From assembly GCA_965227315.1 (NCBI GenBank), contig OZ245737.1, forward strand, positions 2,666,001-2,730,000: 64,000 nt of DNA, given 5' to 3'. Under the pieces are notes generated by a model that searched no databases, was not told the DNA's origin, and saw nothing but the letters and a program-made list of their open reading frames with translations. A program made the position numbers and the translations under genes. Source of the DNA: JANQHS01 sp965227315 (GTDB lineage Bacteria > Bacteroidota > Bacteroidia > Cytophagales > CCMP332). This document shows positions 25,743 to 35,500 of this stretch, piece by piece; position 1 is the first letter of the stretch, and every line of letters starts with the position of its first letter.

Positions 25743-26813
25743 TTAAGCGTTCCTGTTGATGCAATTCAGATCCTCAAAGGCTTGAGTGAGCCTTTTTACG
25801 AAGTTCTCTTCTCCTTTCCTTAACCAAACCCTTGGGTCATAATATTTTTTATTGGGCTTGTCATCCCCATCGGGATTTCCAATTTGGGATTGCAGGTATG
25901 CTGACTTCTCATCGTAATAATTGTTTACACCTTCCCAAAAAGCCCATTGCATGTCCGTATCAATATTCATCTTGATCACTCCATAACCAATCGCCTCCCG
26001 GATCTCTTCTTGTGAAGAGCCGGAACCGCCATGGAACACAAAATTGATCGGGTTGGGTCCCGTGCCCAATTTATTCATAATGTACTCCTGGGAGTTTTTG
26101 AGAATAATGGGTTTTAACTCCACGTTGCCCGGTTTATAAACACCATGGACATTGCCAAAGGCTGCGGCAACAGTGAAGTTTTTGCTGACTTCCAGCAACT
26201 CCTCACAGGCATAGCAAACCTCTTCGGGTTGGGTGTAGAGCCTTGAGCTATCGACATCGGTATTGTCTACACCATCTTCCTCACCACCGGTGACTCCCAG
26301 TTCGATTTCCAGGATCATTCCCAGCCTGGACATCCTTTCAAGGTATGCTTTTGAAATGGATACATTTTCTTCCAAAGGTTCCTCCGAGAGATCCAGCATA
26401 TGCGAGGAATAGAGGGGGCGTTTATTTGCCTCGAAATATTGCTCGCCATGGTCAAGGAGTCCGTCTATCCATGGTAGCAATTTTTTTGCTGCATGATCGG
26501 TATGCAAGATGACCGGAACGCCATAAGCCTCGGCCATGGTATGAACATGAAGAGCTCCCGAAACACCTCCGAGTATGGTTGCATGCTGATCTGAATTATC
26601 CAGCCCTTTTCCGGCGAAGAACTGTGCTCCACCATTGGAGAATTGTATCATAACCGGGGAATTGACCTTTGCTGCCGTCTCGAGAACTGCATTAACCGAA
26701 TTGGTGCCAACCACATTGACTGCAGGCAGCGCAAAATTATTTTCATTGGCATTTTGAAGCAGATCAGCGGCCTCCTGGCCCCAAACTACACCCGGGCTGA
26801 ATTTTGATGACAT
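25743..26813 (-). CDS. fbaA: Class II fructose-bisphosphate aldolase
   Basis: A 356-residue class IIA zinc aldolase that splits fructose-1,6-bisphosphate to glyceraldehyde-3-phosphate and dihydroxyacetone phosphate in glycolysis, and the reverse. Seen: the zinc and catalytic motif VILHTDHAAKKLLPW (Asp and His), the ELGVTGGEEDGVDN loop, FGNVHGVYKPGN with a zinc His, and VFHGGSGSSQEEI with the third His and phosphate-binding residues. The length and the NIDTDMQWAFW segment are typical of E. coli FbaA. A promoter-like element and an upstream terminator precede it. Confidence 0.96.
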   Translation of the reverse strand: MSSKFSPGVVWGQEAADLLQNANENNFALPAVNVVGTNSVNAVLETAAKVNSPVMIQFSNGGAQFFAGKGLDNSDQHATILGGVSGALHVHTMAEAYGVPVILHTDHAAKKLLPWIDGLLDHGEQYFEANKRPLYSSHMLDLSEEPLEENVSISKAYLERMSRLGMILEIELGVTGGEEDGVDNTDVDSSRLYTQPEEVCYACEELLEVSKNFTVAAAFGNVHGVYKPGNVELKPIILKNSQEYIMNKLGTGPNPINFVFHGGSGSSQEEIREAIGYGVIKMNIDTDMQWAFWEGVNNYYDEKSAYLQSQIGNPDGDDKPNKKYYDPRVWLRKGEENFVKRLTQAFEDLNCINRNA

Positions 26814-26832
26814 AGTGATTGTGGATTTCCTG

Positions 26833-26861
26833 CAAATCTATCCACTTTCACCACAAACAAA
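26833..26861 (-). promoter_or_regulatory. Putative Bacteroidota promoter for fbaA
   Basis: On the minus strand TAGATTTG (26833-26840) matches TAnnTTTG exactly. A TTTG lies 17 bases upstream (26858-26861), inside the T-run of the neighbouring terminator. Transcription would start about 13 bases before the ATG. Confidence 0.5.
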
Positions 26862-26917
26862 AAAAGCCCGAAGGATTATCCGATTGCCAATTCGAGCATG
26901 GATGATCACCTTCGGGC
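26857..26917 (-). terminator. Terminator downstream of the DUF4252 operon
   Basis: GCCCGAAGG (26866-26874) pairs with CCTTCGGGC (26909-26917); a second inner stem ATTATCC/GGATGAT extends it. On the minus strand it is followed by a long T-run, 20-odd bases after the end of the last DUF4252 gene. Confidence 0.8.
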
Positions 26918-26940
26918 GAAAAACAGTTTGACCTCCAATA

Positions 26941-27435
26941 TTAACTGCCCTTCATATATTTTGCTTGGTCCATTTCAAGCTTGACCCCGATCTCATCAAG
27001 GTCTTCATAACCGAACCTGCCCCTGATCTCCAGTATGAAAAAGGATTCCTCCCCATCTACAAACATGACCCAATCAACGATTTTCTTCCTTTTGACGAGG
27101 GCAAGCAATTCAACATCGCTATCCCCATCTCTGAATTTTGCATAGGTTTCAAATCCTTTTTTCTTGAGTTTGTTTTCGAACTTTTGGATTTCCTTGGAAT
27201 GGAGATTTCCATCTTCCTTATCAAGAGAAAAAATTCTCACGTTATCCACTTTGTCGAGGAGATCGCTTTCGCCATCGTCATCATGTAAAAAGGATGTTCC
27301 GATATCAAGGTGAAAAACCCCGCTTTCTTGTTTATGTTGATCAACAAATTCGTCTACCACGTTGCCGGAAGCGAACAGGTCAATGGTCAGGGCTAAGCCC
27401 AGGACCATAAGCATGATTAGCATTAACTTTTTCAT
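26941..27435 (-). CDS. DUF4252 protein, second copy
   Basis: A 164-residue exported protein with a signal peptide (1-23). The DUF4252 pattern is seen: a folded core with alternating strands, DVELLALVKRKKIVDWVMFVDGEESFFILEIRGRF and a final helix. DUF4252 proteins in Bacteroidota are small envelope proteins often encoded next to an ECF sigma factor, as here. Function unknown. It starts one base inside the previous gene's stop (27435), so the two are translationally linked. Last gene before a terminator. Confidence 0.78.
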   Translation of the reverse strand: MKKLMLIMLMVLGLALTIDLFASGNVVDEFVDQHKQESGVFHLDIGTSFLHDDDGESDLLDKVDNVRIFSLDKEDGNLHSKEIQKFENKLKKKGFETYAKFRDGDSDVELLALVKRKKIVDWVMFVDGEESFFILEIRGRFGYEDLDEIGVKLEMDQAKYMKGS

Positions 27436-28037
27436 TATTCCTCCAATTTTTCAAGTTGTTCCAATTCTTCTATGTCCAGGGCATCGCCGATGCTTGATAT
27501 GCCTTTCAGGTCAATACTTCCGTTCAGGGAAAGGATAAAAAAGCTATCCTCATCGCAGCACTCCTCCGTCTCGTATCCAAGGAGGATCAGTTCACTGATG
27601 ATCGCATCCTTTTCCTTTATGAGGATCAGGAACTCTTCCTCCTTTTCGCGCACTGTCATCAGTTCCTCATAATCATCCTTGTTGATCATGCCTCTGGCTT
27701 CGAAGTATAGATCTTTGGCAATGAGGGCATCCTCCGGGGCCGTATTCTTCCCTTTTCCAAGTTTCAAACCACTTTCTTCATCCTCATAGTTGTTCATACT
27801 CAGGACCCAGATCCCATCGAGTTTTTGAAGGGTTTCTTTCACGTTTTCGTCATCATCGTCATAATCGGAGTCATCATCATCCATTTGAGAGATCAGATCG
27901 AGCATCTTCCCTGAAATGTAGACCTGCGTAAACCGGTCATCGTCCCGGTACTTTTCAAAAAATGGATTCAAAGGTGGAGACTGCGCCATGCAGACCCCAT
28001 ATGCTGAAAGGAATATTGCGAATACAAACGTTTTCAT
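27435..28037 (-). CDS. DUF4252 protein, first copy, with acidic insert
   Basis: A 200-residue exported protein with a signal peptide ending near MAQ (19). It shares the DUF4252 layout with the following gene: an FTQVYISGKML start, a central two-strand region, EEFLILIKEKDAIISELILLG and SFFILSLNGSIDL. A very acidic insert of Asp residues (about 53-66) follows the first helix, and the C-terminus is Glu/Leu-rich. It might bind cations through this acidic segment; that is inference. Part of the sigma/anti-sigma operon, 3 bases after the anti-sigma gene. Confidence 0.77.
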   Translation of the reverse strand: MKTFVFAIFLSAYGVCMAQSPPLNPFFEKYRDDDRFTQVYISGKMLDLISQMDDDDSDYDDDDENVKETLQKLDGIWVLSMNNYEDEESGLKLGKGKNTAPEDALIAKDLYFEARGMINKDDYEELMTVREKEEEFLILIKEKDAIISELILLGYETEECCDEDSFFILSLNGSIDLKGISSIGDALDIEELEQLEKLEE

Positions 28038-28040
28038 AGT

Positions 28041-28508
28041 TTAATTTTTTAACGGTATCACCGTGTTGAATTTTTGAATCTTATTGGCTGCGCCTGATCT
28101 GCCATGGTTCATTTTACCTCCTACCATGGCCAGGGCCTTACGTGCTTCTTCATATGCTTCTTCGGGATTCTCAAAAGAATCAGAATAGGCCTTGTCTCCT
28201 GAAGGGTTGAAAGGGAAAAGCAAGAATATGGTCGAAAGAACAATCACGATGGAGGCGGCCCACTTGAGAGTCGTCCCAAAGTGCATATGCCTGACCTTTG
28301 CTTCCGGTTGTTCGAATTGACCAGCCAGATCCCTACTTGGCTGAACTTCCTTTTCGGCTACCAATGCCAGGAATAGTGCTGACTCCGGAAACCGATGTTG
28401 CAATTCCGGATTGTTTTCAAAAGATTCCTTGATCTTCCATTCTTCATCAAGGCTGGTTTCGCCTTCAAAGTACTTATCGATCAGCTTTTTAAGTTCACTT
28501 GCTTCCAT
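28041..28508 (-). CDS. Probable anti-sigma factor membrane protein
   Basis: A 155-residue protein: cytoplasmic N-terminal helical region of about 80 residues (LKKLIDKYFEGETSLDEEW, the start pattern of Bacteroidota anti-sigma proteins), one transmembrane helix at about 85-105, then a short exposed part. Position directly after and overlapping the sigma gene by 14 bases is the classic anti-sigma arrangement. It should hold the sigma factor inactive at the membrane. Sequence similarity is weak, so the call rests mainly on layout and topology. Confidence 0.72.
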   Translation of the reverse strand: MEASELKKLIDKYFEGETSLDEEWKIKESFENNPELQHRFPESALFLALVAEKEVQPSRDLAGQFEQPEAKVRHMHFGTTLKWAASIVIVLSTIFLLFPFNPSGDKAYSDSFENPEEAYEEARKALAMVGGKMNHGRSGAANKIQKFNTVIPLKN

Positions 28509-29004
28509 TGCTCGGAATTAATTTTTCTTTCAACAGCTTGCGTCCCCTGTGTATTCTGATCTTCACATCAGACAGGCTCAGGTCCAGGACTTTCTGGATC
28601 TCCTCATACCTAAGCCCTTCGACATCTCTCAGGTGAATGACCGAACGATAGCCATCCGGAAGCTCTCTGATCGCTTTTCTTAATGCAAGAACTCTCTCCT
28701 CAATGGAATCATCCTCCAGAATTTCTGCATGATCCTGCTCAAGCGAAACCCGGGATTCCTTTTTCCGACTTTTGATCCGGTCCAGGCTTTCATTTCTGAC
28801 TATGGTCATCATGAAGGCTTCCGGCTTTGCGATCTCATGGCTGTGCTCTCTTCTTTGCCAAAACTTGGCAAGAGATTCCTGAACAGCATCTTCAGCTTCC
28901 TGAATGTCGTTCAGAAAGTGAAAAGCAAATCGGAATAATTTTCCCTGCATAGCATCGACCATCTTTGAAAACTCCTTTGCGGTCATTCTACTGGGAAGAC
29001 CCAT
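28495..29004 (-). CDS. ECF-type RNA polymerase sigma factor
   Basis: A 169-residue sigma-70-family factor. Region 2 is visible (LFRFAFHFLNDIQEAEDAVQESLAKFW), with the polymerase-binding and -10 recognition helices. Region 4 is near the end (ALRKAIRELPDGYRSVIHLRDVEGLRYEEIQKVLDLSLSDVKIRIHRGRKLL), a clear helix-turn-helix. It heads an operon with an anti-sigma gene and two DUF4252 genes, so the secreted DUF4252 proteins are probable targets or part of signal sensing. ECF factors usually activate their own operon; no promoter could be recognised. Confidence 0.93.
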   Translation of the reverse strand: MGLPSRMTAKEFSKMVDAMQGKLFRFAFHFLNDIQEAEDAVQESLAKFWQRREHSHEIAKPEAFMMTIVRNESLDRIKSRKKESRVSLEQDHAEILEDDSIEERVLALRKAIRELPDGYRSVIHLRDVEGLRYEEIQKVLDLSLSDVKIRIHRGRKLLKEKLIPSNGSK

Positions 29005-29049
29005 GATGGGTAAAAAAGTTACGGAATTGGAGAATTTTTTAATCCATAC

Positions 29050-29943
29050 CTACTCTGCAGGAGTGAAGTTTCTAAGAGTATAGGTGAAGTTGAACACGAG
29101 AGCCTGGTTCCATTGGATATCCTTATCCTGGTCCGTGTCATAGACCATGATCCCTGTAAATCCTACTTTGATCAGTTCGTTCACCTTGGCACCCAGAAGG
29201 AGATCAATACGATGGTCCATGTCTGAGATGTCTTTCTCGTAATTCAGATAGCCCAGGTACTTGGCCTGCAGTGTCAGATTTTTCATGATCTCTTTGTCAA
29301 AATCCGCAAAGACCTGTAGGCCATTTTCAAACCTTGTGGTTTCACCTATTTCAACACCATAGTTGTCCGGGACTGTGAGATAAAGAGTTGTGTCGGTGAC
29401 GAAGGTGATCCTTGGTGCATAAGGGCTAATCCTTAAGGAGAAGAAATCAGCAGGCTTGTATTCAAATCCAATACCGAATGTGAGGTATCCCGGTGCCATG
29501 AAATCTGATATTCGTATGGCTTGCTCTCGATCGAGAGAATCCTTTTCGTATTTATATCCAGGGGCAAATTGGGTCAGAAAGTTACCCGATAGTGTTGCAG
29601 ACCACTTTTTTCCGATATCATAACCCAGTGCTGCGTCGATGTAGATCTTATCAATGGTTTTTCTGTAACCCGTGCCATCGATATCGACAAACCCGTATTG
29701 AAGATCAACCACATCATTTAATCCCCACTTGTTCTTTTTCCATTTTCCTGTGTATACCACCGCTGCGGTGATGCCAATGGAATTGGTACCCCCACCAGAC
29801 CAGTTTTCCGAAAATGCTGCTTGATTGATCCCTAAAGAGAACCTTGCTTCATGTTTCCAGGTCTTCAACGAATCGGGAGTTTGCGCAAAAATGCTTAGGG
29901 GCAATAAGAAGAGAATAATTAGTAATGGTTTGATATTTTTCAT
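29050..29943 (-). CDS. DUF3078 outer-membrane beta-barrel-like protein
   Basis: A 297-residue exported protein: signal peptide 1-20, then a beta-rich body with alternating aromatic strands and a terminal aromatic strand (LVFNFTYTLRNF). The early block SLGINQAAFSENWSGGGTNSIG is the DUF3078 signature seen in Bacteroidota. Probably an outer-membrane barrel of unknown function. It lies 45 bases upstream of the ECF sigma gene on the same strand and could be transcribed into it. Confidence 0.82.
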   Translation of the reverse strand: MKNIKPLLIILFLLPLSIFAQTPDSLKTWKHEARFSLGINQAAFSENWSGGGTNSIGITAAVVYTGKWKKNKWGLNDVVDLQYGFVDIDGTGYRKTIDKIYIDAALGYDIGKKWSATLSGNFLTQFAPGYKYEKDSLDREQAIRISDFMAPGYLTFGIGFEYKPADFFSLRISPYAPRITFVTDTTLYLTVPDNYGVEIGETTRFENGLQVFADFDKEIMKNLTLQAKYLGYLNYEKDISDMDHRIDLLLGAKVNELIKVGFTGIMVYDTDQDKDIQWNQALVFNFTYTLRNFTPAE

Positions 29944-30039
29944 TGTTGGTGAATTTTATGCAAATAAAATGATAGAAATCGGGCTTGAGTAATACTCGCG
30001 GGTCTTTTTGCTTCGGCAAATTTTTATCAAATTTCAATC

Positions 30040-30279
30040 ATGAAAAAGAATATGGGAGCTATGGACAGGGTGGTGCGCTTCTTTTTTATACTCATGATCG
30101 CCGCCCTCTATTTTGTTGGAATTTTCTCTGACACCATGGCAATTGTTTTTGGTGTCATTGCCCTCTACCTCTTGCTGACGAGCTTCGTAGGCACCTGTCC
30201 GATCTATTTGCCCTTTGGATGGAATACTGTTGAAAAACCGGTCGAATCTGGAAGGAACCGGCGTAGAAGAAGGAGGTAG
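30040..30279 (+). CDS. DUF2892 small membrane protein
   Basis: A 79-residue protein with two transmembrane helices and the family motif M-D-R-x-x-R near the start (GAMDRVVRFFF) and SFVGTCPIYLPFGWNT near the end, which keeps the conserved Cys-Pro. DUF2892 proteins are short membrane proteins, often beside rhodanese or sulfur-handling genes; none is adjacent. It ends in a run of five or more Arg. Stop codon is 4 bases from the convergent EamA gene. Confidence 0.85.
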   Translation: MKKNMGAMDRVVRFFFILMIAALYFVGIFSDTMAIVFGVIALYLLLTSFVGTCPIYLPFGWNTVEKPVESGRNRRRRRR

Positions 30280-30283
30280 CGGA

Positions 30284-31168
30284 TTACTTCCTGATCGAAA
30301 CAAAGTAAACCCCAAGAAAAATCAGAAGCCCGGAAATGATCTTTTCGGGGCTGAGGATATCCTGAAAAAGAAGGATGCTGATGGTCGTGGCCAGTATGGG
30401 TTGTAAATAGATATAGATCCCTACCAGACTTGGATTTGCGTAGTTCAGAGCCCAGGCATTTAAAAAATATGCCAGGATCGTTACACCGATCAGGATGTAG
30501 GCCAGGTTCAACCAGGACCAGTCGGGAACTTGAGAAGCGGAAAAATTCGGCCATTCCATTAGCCCAAAAGGTGCCACCATAAAAAGCCCAAAGGTGAAAA
30601 GCCACTTGACCACTGTTGTGGTCCTGTATTTTTCAATGAGTGGTTTTACCATGACCAGGTATAGACCGTAAGAACTGGCATTGGCGAATACCATCAGGTC
30701 TCCTCGCCAATTACCCTGGCTTATATCCAGATTTCCGAAGGAAGAATAGATCAGCAGAATGGCTCCCGAAAATCCCAAAAGGACACCAAGAACTTTTGTG
30801 CCTTTGATCTTTTCCTTCAGGACTATTCTTGAAGCTACCAATACCAAAATTGGGGTCACGGTCATCACGAGGCTTGCGTTGATCGGGGATGTCAGGCTCA
30901 AGCCTTTGAAGAACAACATTTGGTTTGTGGCGACCCCGAGCAAAGCGCATAAAGCGATCTGGAGATAATCAGATGTGCTTCGTATCCGTTCATTGGGGAA
31001 AAAGAGTGAAAAGATCCAGAAGAAGAAAACGCCGAATAGCACCCTGAACAGGACGATCAGGATCGCAGGGAAATATTCAGGCATGATGGCCTTGGCGATC
31101 ACATAATTTCCTCCGTAGAGCAGAGCGACCAGGAATAGGGCTCCGTGAACAAAAATTCCCCTTTTCAC
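30284..31168 (-). CDS. EamA/DMT-family transporter
   Basis: A 294-residue inner-membrane protein with ten hydrophobic segments, arranged as two EamA repeats of five helices each. Seen: N-terminal ALLYGGNYVIAKAIMPEYFP, the LTSPINASLVMTVTPILVLVASRIVLKEK segment, and the second-repeat equivalent ANPSLVGIYIYLQPILATTISILLF. Members export metabolites such as amino acids or nucleobases; the substrate cannot be predicted. Starts divergently, 35 bases from rarA. Confidence 0.87.
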   Translation of the reverse strand: MKRGIFVHGALFLVALLYGGNYVIAKAIMPEYFPAILIVLFRVLFGVFFFWIFSLFFPNERIRSTSDYLQIALCALLGVATNQMLFFKGLSLTSPINASLVMTVTPILVLVASRIVLKEKIKGTKVLGVLLGFSGAILLIYSSFGNLDISQGNWRGDLMVFANASSYGLYLVMVKPLIEKYRTTTVVKWLFTFGLFMVAPFGLMEWPNFSASQVPDWSWLNLAYILIGVTILAYFLNAWALNYANPSLVGIYIYLQPILATTISILLFQDILSPEKIISGLLIFLGVYFVSIRK

Positions 31169-31203
31169 CGCGCAAAGAAATCAATTTGATGGCTTAGCGT
31201 TGC

Positions 31204-32505
31204 ATGTATTTGAATGAATGCATGGTTATGGATAAATTGAATCGGTCAATGCAAAACCACCCTTTAGCTGATCGTATGCGCCCAAAAGACCTCGAGGATT
31301 TCGCAGGTCAGGAGCACCTTCTTGGCAAATCTGCGATCCTTCGCTCATCCATTGAGTCCGGGGTGATTCCATCCATGATCTTTTGGGGCCCTCCCGGAGT
31401 CGGAAAGACCACTCTCGCCAGGATCATTTCGCTGAGGATCAGAAAACCCTTTGAAAGTCTGAGTGCCATTTCTTCCGGGGTCAAGGATCTTCGTGAGGTT
31501 ATTTCAAAGGCGAAGTATTCGGAGGGGGTCGTTTTGTTTATTGACGAGATCCACAGGTTTAATAAATCACAACAGGACGCCCTGTTGGGAGCGGTGGAGG
31601 ACGGAAGTGTCATTTTGATCGGTGCTACCACGGAAAATCCTTCGTTTGAAGTGAATTCCGCATTGCTCTCAAGATGTCAGGTCTATATCCTTAAAGAGTT
31701 GGGAGAAAAGGATTTGAAAGCGATTGGGACCAGGGCCATAAAGGAGGATGAGATCCTTTCAAAAAAGAAGATTGAGGTTGATGACTGGAAGGTCATGCAC
31801 TCTTTTTCGGGTGGGGATGCAAGGAAATTACTGAATCTGATCGAGCTCTGCGTGGAACATAGCGCTGGTAAGTCTGTTAAGATTGATCGAAAGATCCTTG
31901 AAAAGGTCAGTCTGGAACGGAGAATGTATTTCGACAAGAAGGGAGATGAACACTATGATATCGCATCGGCTTTCATCAAGTCGATGAGGGGGTCGGACCC
32001 GGATGCCGCGGTTTATTATTTGGCTCGAATGCTTGAAGGGGGAGAGGATCCAAAATTTATTGCCAGGAGAATGGTGATCCTTGCCGCAGAGGACATAGGC
32101 CTTGCCAATCCTACGGCCTTGGTTTTGGCCAATGCGACATTTGAGGCCATCCACAAGGTGGGAATGCCGGAGGCCAGGATCATACTGTCGGAATGTGTGA
32201 TCTATCTAGCCACTTCTGAAAAAAGCAATTCTTCTTATGTCGCAATAGAGAGCGCACTGAGAACAGCCAAGGAAACCGGAAATCTACCCGTTCCGCAGCA
32301 CCTGAGAAATGCTCCAACCAAGTTGATGAAGAATATTGGTCATGGAAAAGGTTATCAGTACAGTCATTCCTATGACAAGAATTTTGTGAAGCAACAATAC
32401 CTCCCTACAGACCTTCAGGGATCTGTCTTTTATGAGGCCGGAGATAACTTAAGAGAAAAGGAGATCCGCAAAAAGCAGGATGAAAGGTGGGGTGGGAAAA
32501 AGTAA
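31204..32505 (+). CDS. rarA: Replication-associated recombination protein RarA (MgsA)
   Basis: An AAA+ ATPase of 433 residues or fewer that acts at stalled replication forks. Seen: PLADRMRPKDLEDFAGQEHLLG start, Walker A FWGPPGVGKTTLAR, Walker B VLFIDEIHRFNKSQQDALL, sensor-1 IGATTENPSFEVNSALLSRCQV, then the RarA C-terminal tetramerisation domain (HYDIASAFIKSMRGSDPDAAVYYLARML, and EDIGLANP). The usual protein begins just before PLADRMRP; Met codons at 31204, 31222, 31228 and 31249 are all possible and the true start may be one of the later ones. Confidence 0.94.
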   Translation: MYLNECMVMDKLNRSMQNHPLADRMRPKDLEDFAGQEHLLGKSAILRSSIESGVIPSMIFWGPPGVGKTTLARIISLRIRKPFESLSAISSGVKDLREVISKAKYSEGVVLFIDEIHRFNKSQQDALLGAVEDGSVILIGATTENPSFEVNSALLSRCQVYILKELGEKDLKAIGTRAIKEDEILSKKKIEVDDWKVMHSFSGGDARKLLNLIELCVEHSAGKSVKIDRKILEKVSLERRMYFDKKGDEHYDIASAFIKSMRGSDPDAAVYYLARMLEGGEDPKFIARRMVILAAEDIGLANPTALVLANATFEAIHKVGMPEARIILSECVIYLATSEKSNSSYVAIESALRTAKETGNLPVPQHLRNAPTKLMKNIGHGKGYQYSHSYDKNFVKQQYLPTDLQGSVFYEAGDNLREKEIRKKQDERWGGKK

Positions 32506-32547
32506 GTTCCCAGATTCCATTTCAGTATTTTTGCAGCCGGAAATCAG

Positions 32548-35500
32548 ATGGAAGAGCAACCAAAAACGGAAAAAGCAAAAAAGGGAAGGAGATCCTTCCT
32601 GAGATGGGCTCTTGCCCTGCTATTTCTGGTGGCTTTGCTCTGGGGGACCTATGCCTTTACGGGTTATTATCTCAGGACCAATATTTCCAAGGAGGTTTAT
32701 GAAAGAAGTCAGGGGATCTATACTGTTGAATTCAGCAATTTTGAGCTTCTCGGGCTTGAGATGGGCTTTCGGCTCACGGGTTTTAAGCTGATTCCGGATA
32801 TAGATCTTTATCAGGAGAAACTCAAAAGCGGAGAGGTTAAAACCTCCCTGTACGAGATTACCATTCCAAAATGTGAGCTGCGGGGACTGAATTTCTTCGA
32901 GGTTTTCCTGAGTCCGGGTATCGAATTGGGGGAATTGGTCATCAGCAATCCGGAGGTCAGGATACTCGCCCATATCGATTCAAGTTCCAACGAAGGTAGC
33001 AGAGAATACGATGATATCGGACCGATAGTCAGGAACCTGATGCAATACCTGCTCATAGATCATGTGCGGATCGATGAAGGAATTTTTGATCTCTTCGTCG
33101 ATAAAGAAGAGCGGATCGAGAGTTTTACAGCCTCGAAGATCAGTCTTGATCTACGGGGATTCAAGGTTGACAATGCTGAAGGTTTTGGTTCAAAAAGCTT
33201 TTTGTATTCCAAGGACTATTACATACACCTTCAGGACTATAAGCTGAACCTGTCAGATGGCGTACACACGCTTGAAGCGAACGAGATCGAATTCTCCAGT
33301 CAGGATTCTTCAATTTTTGCCAGAGGCTTCAATCTTTCCCCGGGACAAAAGCATCCCGACAGCCTTTTTGAATTGGAGAAGCCCTATTATCATTTCTTTT
33401 TTCCGGAGTTGCGTGTGAAAGGGGCCGATATTCAAGCGGCTTATCTTACGGATACCGTAGGTATTCGTTTGGTCCATTTGCAGAGACCAAATTTCCAGAT
33501 CTTTAATATTCGTAAGGAAAAAGACCCGGCGACCAAGAAAGAATTTTCAGGATTTGCTCAAAATATTTATCCGCTGGTACAGGGTTACTTCAAGGAGGTA
33601 ATGATCGACTCCGTTTTGATCGGCGATGGAACCTTTGATTTCTACGAGCCTTTTGAGGCTTATCCGGAGAACATCGAGATCGAGGGGATCCATGTTGCTC
33701 TTGAGCAGTTCAAACTCGACTCCACAGCCTATCTGGAAGAAGATAACCTGCTCTATGCAAAGGAATTCTGGTTGGATTTTGAATCATTCAGAATGGACCT
33801 CAAGGATAGCATCCATGAGATCAAGGCCGATTCATTGTTTGTTTCTTCAAAGCTTGAGGCGATCCGGGCTGAAGGTCTGACCTTAAGCCCAAGGAGCGAG
33901 GTCAATTATTCGATGAACTATGTCGATTTGAAAATTCCTGCGATCGTGATAGAAGGAATTGATTTGATCAAGGCATACCATAAGAATATTTTGACCGCTA
34001 GTCTGTTTGACCTTGAAGATCCTGTGATCAAGGCAAATATCGGAAGGGCAAAAAAGAGGAAAATCAAGAGGGCGGATGAAGCCAAACCGGACTTTGTACA
34101 TTTGGTATCAAAGTATTTCGACACTGTTGCGGTCAGTAGAATTCAGCTGGATAATGGCCTTGTGGATTTTTCTTTTCTTCAAAACGGAAGAAGGGAATCC
34201 GTTTTTGGTGATCAGATCAATATTGTCCTGACCGGCTTTGAGATCGACTCCATGGCTGCACATCGCCGGAATCGCATCTTTTTCTCCAAGCAGTTGGATC
34301 TGGAGATCCATGATTATGATTTCCTTCTGGATCAATTGCATGAAGTCAAAGTGAAAAAAATGACTGTTTCCACAAGGAAGAGTCTCATTGATTTTCAGGA
34401 CATTGTTTTTGCCCCCCGAGACACTACCAATGTGCTTGACAAGCTTAAGGAACTTGGGCAAACGACGATTTTTGACCTTCACATTCCTCGTCTCCGCTGG
34501 GAAGGAGTTGACCTATTTAAATTGATCTTTCAGGATGCACTGATCGCGAGAAGAATTCATATGATCGATCCGGTCTATAACTTTTCGGTTTACCCCCAAA
34601 GACAGAAACAGACTGAGATCAGGCCGATCCTTGAAAAAGATCTCAAGGATATTATTACCCAATTTGTCAATAGAGTTCAGGTGGGAGAGCTGTTCGCCGA
34701 GAATGCCATTGTTCATGTTTCTATTGAGCCACACCGGGATGATCAGTTCTGGACCAGAGCTCCCTTGGATTTTAAGCTGATCGATTACCGCTTGGATAAG
34801 TTTACTCCGGTAGACCAATCCAGGTTTTTCTTCGCAAGCGATCTTCAGCTTACCCTTACAGATTATGACATGGATTTTGGAACCCCGGGGCACACCATGT
34901 TTGCCAAGAAAGTCTTCCTTTCTTCAAGGGAAAAAAGACTTATTGGGGAGGGTATCAAAATTCTGCCCAAAAAATACCGTGGCGGGCTTTTTCCATTTAA
35001 AATGAAGTTCAAGGCGGATTTTCCAAAGATCGAGGCCACGGGTCTCGACCTTAAGGTACTGATCATGGATAGGAAGCTGGTCATTAAGGACCTGATCGCA
35101 GATCGACCGGAACTGGAATACCATCAGACCAAGGGATTCTTCAATCAGTCACCACCGCAGGCCGGAAAAGGAAAGAAAGGCTTGAAAGGTGTTTCTATAG
35201 AACGCTTTCTTACAAGGAACGGGAAGATCTCACTCTACGATGAAAATGGAAGGAAATTCATGGGCTCTGATTTTGAAGGGCCCATCAAATACTTCGCTGC
35301 TGATGATTACTCCACAGGACCCTCGCCAACAAGATTCCTGACCAGGCAGATCGGATTAAAATTCACCAATGGTTTCTTCCTTTTTCCGGATGGGCTTCAT
35401 AAAGCGGTCTGGGACAAACTCAGCATTGATCAAAGCAATGCGGAGATCAATTTGTACGAAGGAAAGCTAGTGGCGCTGCCGGGATCCAATCCCTATAGGA

